From NCBI RefSeq assembly GCF_049274025.1, contig NZ_JBASRV010000023.1: a stretch of DNA of 64,000 bases; one strand, 5' to 3'. Origin of the DNA: Miniphocaeibacter sp012841535. GTDB lineage: Bacteria; Bacillota; Clostridia; Tissierellales; Peptoniphilaceae. Shown one piece after another: positions 60,252-64,000 of the stretch. The notes beneath the pieces are model-generated. The model was given only the letters and a program-made list of their open reading frames with translations. It did no database searches and was not told the DNA's origin. Every line of letters begins with the position of its first letter. Within the stretch, counting starts at the first letter, position 1. Made by a program: the position numbers and the translations under genes.

Positions 60252-61937
60252 TTAAATTTTCTTATTGGCTTTTTCTACAGATACTTTAGAACCTTTTATG
60301 TGCTTGTTATTTAGTTTTTTAACTACCTTATCAGCTACCTTATTGTCTACATCTACAAAGGTAAATTTATCGTAAATATCTATATCTCCAACTTCTTTTG
60401 CAGCAATTCCGGCATCATTACATAAGGCTGAAAGTATATGCTTTTGAGAAACTCCCTTTCTTTTTCCTGTGTTAAGGAAAAGTCTTGTAGAGTTCTTTAA
60501 CTTTCTATTTGGTTTTCTTTCTGCTCTTCCATCTTTTCCACGACGATCCCTTCTGTCTCTTCTGTCGTCTTTTCTTCCTCTTTCTCTGCCAAAAGAAGCC
60601 TTTTTATTATTGTCTACACTGTCTATTTCCTGATGTCCTTCTAGTCGATTATCTCTCATATAAAGCTTTAATAGTGCCGCTGCTATGTGATTTGAGCTAT
60701 AATCTTCACTTTCTAAAAGACCGATTATTTCTATTTGTTTTTCTAAATTTCCATTATCAAGAATTTTTCTAAGCATTTCTACAATTTTAGATGATTGTTT
60801 TGCCTCTATATCCTTTAACGTTGGTAAAGCTCTTCTTTCTATTGAAGTCTTAGTGTACTTTTCAATTTCTCTTAAGGTACTATAATCCCTACTTGTTACA
60901 AAACTTATAGCTGTACCTTCTCTACCAGCTCTAGCAGTTCTTCCAATTCTATGAACATAATATTCATTGTCCTGTGGCATATCGTAGTTAACAACTAAAT
61001 CTACATCATCAACATCAATACCCCTTGCTGCTACATCTGTTGCTACTAGAATATCTATTGTTCCTTTTCTGAACTTATTCATAACAACATCTCTTTGCAC
61101 TTGCTTTAAATCGCCATGTAATCCATCGGCAAAATAGCCTCTACCCTGTAACTCCCCTGTAAGTTCATCTACCATTTTTTTAGTATTACAAAAAACTACA
61201 GTTAATTTTGGATTATAAATATCTAAAACTCTAGATAATACTTCTATTTTTATATTATTCTTCAATTCATAATAAAACTGAGTTACTTTAGGTACTGTTA
61301 ATTCCTTATTTACCACTTTTACAATTTTAGGTTCATTTTGGAATTTCTTTGCAAATTTCATCATTTCTTTATCCATTGTTGCTGAGAAGAACAATGATTG
61401 TCTATGATCAGATACACTGCTTAAGATTAATTCTATATCGTCCCTAAAACCCATGTCAAACATTTCATCAGCTTCATCTAATACAAATATATTTACATCA
61501 TCCAATTTTAATGTTTTTCTTTTTATATGATCTATTACTCTACCAGGTGTTCCTATAACTACTTGAACTCCCTTTTTTAACGCTCTTAATTGTCTTTCAA
61601 TTGGTTGCCCACCATATATAGGCAATACTCTTAAATCTTTCTTATATTTCGCTAATTTTGAAATTTCTTCAGATACTTGAATACATAATTCTCTTGTTGG
61701 ACAAAGTACAATTGCTTGAACTTTATTTAATTTCGAATCAACTTTTTCGACAATAGGAATCCCAAAAGCGGCTGTTTTTCCTGTTCCTGTTTGAGCTTGA
61801 CCAATTACGTCTTCTCCTTCCATCAAATAAGGTATAGCTTGAGCTTGTATTGGGGAGAATTCTTCAAATCCCATATCGGAAACAGCTTTTATTACCTCTT
61901 TTGATAGGTTAAAATCTTCAATTTTCTTTTCTGTCAT
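60252..61937 (-). CDS. DEAD-box ATP-dependent RNA helicase (DeaD/CshA type)
   Basis: 561 residues. Q motif FSPIQAQAIPYL (about 22-33), Walker A AQTGTGKT, VLDEADEMFDMGF, SAT (near 185) and HRIGRTARAGREG (near 330) make the helicase core. A linker rich in Arg, Asp and Lys (about 445-480, GRERGRKDDRRDRRDRR) and a C-terminal DbpA-type RNA-binding domain (480-561) follow. Remodels RNA and ribosome precursors; often cold-induced. Monocistronic, with its own terminator. Confidence 0.95.
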   Translation of the reverse strand: MTEKKIEDFNLSKEVIKAVSDMGFEEFSPIQAQAIPYLMEGEDVIGQAQTGTGKTAAFGIPIVEKVDSKLNKVQAIVLCPTRELCIQVSEEISKLAKYKKDLRVLPIYGGQPIERQLRALKKGVQVVIGTPGRVIDHIKRKTLKLDDVNIFVLDEADEMFDMGFRDDIELILSSVSDHRQSLFFSATMDKEMMKFAKKFQNEPKIVKVVNKELTVPKVTQFYYELKNNIKIEVLSRVLDIYNPKLTVVFCNTKKMVDELTGELQGRGYFADGLHGDLKQVQRDVVMNKFRKGTIDILVATDVAARGIDVDDVDLVVNYDMPQDNEYYVHRIGRTARAGREGTAISFVTSRDYSTLREIEKYTKTSIERRALPTLKDIEAKQSSKIVEMLRKILDNGNLEKQIEIIGLLESEDYSSNHIAAALLKLYMRDNRLEGHQEIDSVDNNKKASFGRERGRKDDRRDRRDRRGKDGRAERKPNRKLKNSTRLFLNTGKRKGVSQKHILSALCNDAGIAAKEVGDIDIYDKFTFVDVDNKVADKVVKKLNNKHIKGSKVSVEKANKKI

Positions 61938-62035
61938 TAAGTATTTTTTACCTCTTTCTATTTTTTGTCCTCGTATAATATATCACTAATAATAGCTAAT
62001 TACAAATGAATATGACTATATTATTAAAAAAACAT

Positions 62036-62061
62036 AAAAAAAGAAGGTTTATTTACCTTCT
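62036..62061 (-). terminator. Terminator of the tag-GDPD-Ntn operon
   Basis: Seven-bp stem AGAAGGT/ACCTTCT with a 6-nt loop and an A run on the left, read as T on the minus strand; it overlaps the Ntn stop codon. Confidence 0.75.
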
Positions 62062-62776
62062 AATGTAATTCTTTTTTAGAAACCCAAATTTCTTCATCGG
62101 GTTTAATAACGAGTACATCAATATTTCCACCAACTGTTTTTACAACATTTGTAAATCTCATTGTTTTAATTGTAATATCTATAGCAAATCTACAAAAATC
62201 TATAGCATCTTGTAAATTAAAAAACTGAAAGGGAATGTCCAGTTGTGGAAAAACAAACTTATTGTTGCCATTTACTTCCGTTTCATTAAATAATTTAGAG
62301 AAATAAATAGTTTCTCCATCCCATGTAGCTCCTGCTATTTCCTTTCCAAAATCTTCTCTTTTACCTGTTGCTAAATTAAATCTAACTATTTTCCTATTAA
62401 ACTCCTTGTCGTAGCCGGCAACATGAAAAGTCGTATCTAAATTATTATTAAATTTATCAAAATACCTAATAATTTTTTCAACAACAATATCCACCTTATC
62501 TTCTTCAAAAATTTCTTCATTAATAATTTTTTCTACATGTCCAGAAATAGGTTCGGCAATATTAGTTTCAAAATTCAAAATCGCTGCTGTTCCACAAGCA
62601 CTAATTCCTATTCCATTTTTTGTAAGAAATAATTTATTAACATTATCACTTAAATTTATTCCAACATTGTTTATTATTTCATCATTTTGTCCTTTACTGG
62701 TATTATTGTAGGTAATACGACTATCTGAAGCCATAACAATACCTTCATTACAGTAAGTTGTTATAATAAATGACAT
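62060..62776 (-). CDS. Proteasome-fold Ntn hydrolase-like protein with Ser at the Thr1 position
   Basis: 238 residues, similar in length to Anbu-type proteins. The N-terminus MSFIITTYCNEGIVMASDSR aligns with proteasome beta/Anbu subunits: after Met loss, Ser2 falls on catalytic Thr1, GIVMASD gives the Asp17 equivalent (D18), and NVNKLF supplies a Lys (K48) for Lys33. GIGISACGTAA (about 56-66) matches the conserved G-x-A-G/C-G-x-A helix start. The substrate is unknown; it could be a peptidase or amidase. It is the last gene of the tag-GDPD operon (20 bp gap). Firmicutes have no 20S proteasome, so it is not part of one. Confidence 0.68.
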   Translation of the reverse strand: MSFIITTYCNEGIVMASDSRITYNNTSKGQNDEIINNVGINLSDNVNKLFLTKNGIGISACGTAAILNFETNIAEPISGHVEKIINEEIFEEDKVDIVVEKIIRYFDKFNNNLDTTFHVAGYDKEFNRKIVRFNLATGKREDFGKEIAGATWDGETIYFSKLFNETEVNGNNKFVFPQLDIPFQFFNLQDAIDFCRFAIDITIKTMRFTNVVKTVGGNIDVLVIKPDEEIWVSKKELH

Positions 62777-62796
62777 TATTCCTCCTAACTAAAACT

Positions 62797-63543
62797 TTAG
62801 TTTTTATTATATTCTTCCCTAAGGGCCAAAGCCTCTTTTGGATAATCAGTTATTATTGCATCTACATTCCTTTTAAAACAATAAATCATATCCTCTTTCT
62901 TATTTACTGTCCAAGGCCTTATTTTTTTAGTAATGGTTTTTATAGTTTCATCTTTATTTTTTAACCTTTTAATATTTGGATGTAGTCCTTCAAAAATATT
63001 ACTATTTTTAAATCTTATCATATTTCGACTTTCTAAATCTATATTTTTTATAAGCCAAGCCTTTTTTGCATTTTTGTCAAATCTGTTAATCTTAATTAGG
63101 GATTTTATATTAAAGCTAGAATATATATATGAAAAAGAAAGTTCTTGAGATTTTAAAAATTTAGCTAATTCTCTTTCAATTCCCCAATATCTTGTTTTAT
63201 CTGTTTTTATTTCAATATTTAAAATACCCTTAAATTCCATATTATTTAAGAGGTTAACAACTTCAGCCAATGTTGGGATTTTTTCATTTTTATAAATTGG
63301 ATTAAACCAACTACCGGCATCTAGCTTCTTAATTTCTTTTAAAAACATTCTCTTTATAATACCGCTTCCATCTGTTGTTCTATCAACAGTTTCATCATGA
63401 ATTACAATAAGTTCTTTGTCCTTACTTAAATGTACATCTATTTCCACACCATCAGCTCCAATATTTACTGCCTCCCTTATTGAAGCCAATGTATTTTCCG
63501 GGTGAGTTCCCTTACTTCCTCTATGAGCAAATATTAAAGTCAT
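62797..63543 (-). CDS. Glycerophosphodiester phosphodiesterase
   Basis: 248-residue TIM-barrel enzyme cleaving glycerophosphodiesters to glycerol-3-phosphate and an alcohol. The family motif is complete: FAHRGSKGTHPENT (6-19), VEIDVHLSKDKELIVIHDETVDRTTDG (about 38-64). No signal peptide, so it is cytosolic like UgpQ. It lies 8 bp behind tag and 20 bp ahead of the Ntn gene; the grouping has no obvious logic. Confidence 0.93.
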   Translation of the reverse strand: MTLIFAHRGSKGTHPENTLASIREAVNIGADGVEIDVHLSKDKELIVIHDETVDRTTDGSGIIKRMFLKEIKKLDAGSWFNPIYKNEKIPTLAEVVNLLNNMEFKGILNIEIKTDKTRYWGIERELAKFLKSQELSFSYIYSSFNIKSLIKINRFDKNAKKAWLIKNIDLESRNMIRFKNSNIFEGLHPNIKRLKNKDETIKTITKKIRPWTVNKKEDMIYCFKRNVDAIITDYPKEALALREEYNKN

Positions 63544-63551
63544 AATCTCTC

Positions 63552-64000
63552 CTATTGCTTATTCCTACAACAATAAACTAAATGGTCATCAATTACTCCT
63601 ATTGCTTGTAAATAAGAGTATATTATTACTTCTCCTACAAAAGTAAAACCTCTCATTTTCAAATCTGCACTTATTCTTCTTGAAAGGTCCGAACTTGAAG
63701 GAACATCTTCTATTTTAGCCCATCTATTAATAACTTGCTTACCATTAGTAAAACTCCAAATATATTTGTCGAAAGTACCAAATTCCTCCTGTACTTCTAA
63801 AAATCTTATTGCATTATTTATAGCCGATTCAATTTTCCTCTTATTTCTTACAATCCCCTTGTTATTTAAAAGTTCTTCTCTTTTTTTCATACTATATTTT
63901 GCTACTATACTAGGTTCAAAATTATCAAAAGCCTTTTTATATTCATTTCTCTTATTTAAAATAATTGACCAACTAAGTCCAGCCTGTGCACCTTCTAGTA
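63552..64000 (-). CDS. tag: DNA-3-methyladenine glycosylase I, C-terminal part (cut by window end)
   Basis: 149 residues are visible; the open frame runs off the right edge, so the true start is outside. Family motifs are LEGAQAGLSW at the cut end (with the catalytic Glu), KGIVRNKRKIESAINNA, and the final FVGEVIIYSYLQAIGVIDDH with the zinc-binding CC pair. Excises 3-methyladenine from alkylated DNA. First visible gene of the operon with GDPD and the Ntn protein. Confidence 0.92.
   Translation of the reverse strand, partial: LEGAQAGLSWSIILNKRNEYKKAFDNFEPSIVAKYSMKKREELLNNKGIVRNKRKIESAINNAIRFLEVQEEFGTFDKYIWSFTNGKQVINRWAKIEDVPSSSDLSRRISADLKMRGFTFVGEVIIYSYLQAIGVIDDHLVYCCRNKQ

Overview
The window is AT-rich DNA (very roughly 70% A+T) from a low-GC anaerobic Firmicute, probably of the Tissierellia/Peptoniphilaceae kind. 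Supporting signs are a three-subunit electron-bifurcating [FeFe]-hydrogenase (hydC-hydB-hydA), rubrerythrin, anaerobic HemZ, YedF/DUF3343 selenium-trait proteins, a CtsR-type operator, a T-box leader and strong GGAGG ribosome-binding sites. No rRNA or tRNA gene, CRISPR array or intact prophage was seen. The species cannot be named from the sequence alone.

Layout. 1-5.1 kb: a Rad3/DinG-type helicase fused to a nuclease domain (cut by the window edge), an iron alcohol dehydrogenase, a degenerate AadE-like protein and a Nudix hydrolase. 5.2-11.7 kb: a CtsR-controlled dnaJ-like/clpB heat-shock operon, a TcaA-like zinc-ribbon membrane protein and a xanthine/uracil-type permease. 11.7-20 kb: an operon DUF5711-yedF-DUF3343-mscS-DUF951, rubrerythrin behind a PerR-like box, and the hydrogenase operon. 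20-28 kb: Eis-like acetyltransferase, Crp/Fnr regulator, DUF503, purH, pheA/tyrA (convergent and abutting), and a BcrAB-like ABC exporter with YxeA. 28-36 kb: an amino-sugar operon rpiR-PTS EIICB-nanE, an Erm rRNA methyltransferase with an elaborate leader, and ileS behind an Ile T-box. 36-49 kb: CPBP protease, BaiN-like/COG4091/fRMsr operon, a 93-bp tandem repeat, a candidate small RNA, ilvA-murE, two glutaredoxins, a secreted CWB2-SH3-3D wall protein, hemZ and an M20 peptidase. 49.8-52.7 kb: an insertion-sequence graveyard around two orphan genes. 52.8-64 kb: an O-antigen-ligase-like protein, RsuA and CwlK, two DMT transporters around an S41 lipoprotein, a DEAD-box helicase, and an operon tag-GDPD-proteasome-like Ntn hydrolase (tag cut by the window edge).

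Most interesting signals. (1) The 380-nt leader of the Erm gene contains three small ORFs. One is a TTG-started 8-codon peptide ending in ASIRLR, the macrolide-arrest type. Another starts inside a terminator loop, and its coding sequence also spans an inverted repeat that can mask the erm ribosome-binding site. (2) IleS carries GIHH in place of the HxGH signature, a form linked to mupirocin hyper-resistance. (3) A proteasome-fold Ntn hydrolase has Ser where Thr1 is expected. (4) Four TGTAAY boxes at exact 11-bp spacing (WalR-like) precede a candidate ~100-nt RNA whose loop mimics an anti-Shine-Dalgarno. The same boxes cluster around the 3D wall-protein gene. (5) A 93-bp structured tandem repeat lies beside that RNA.
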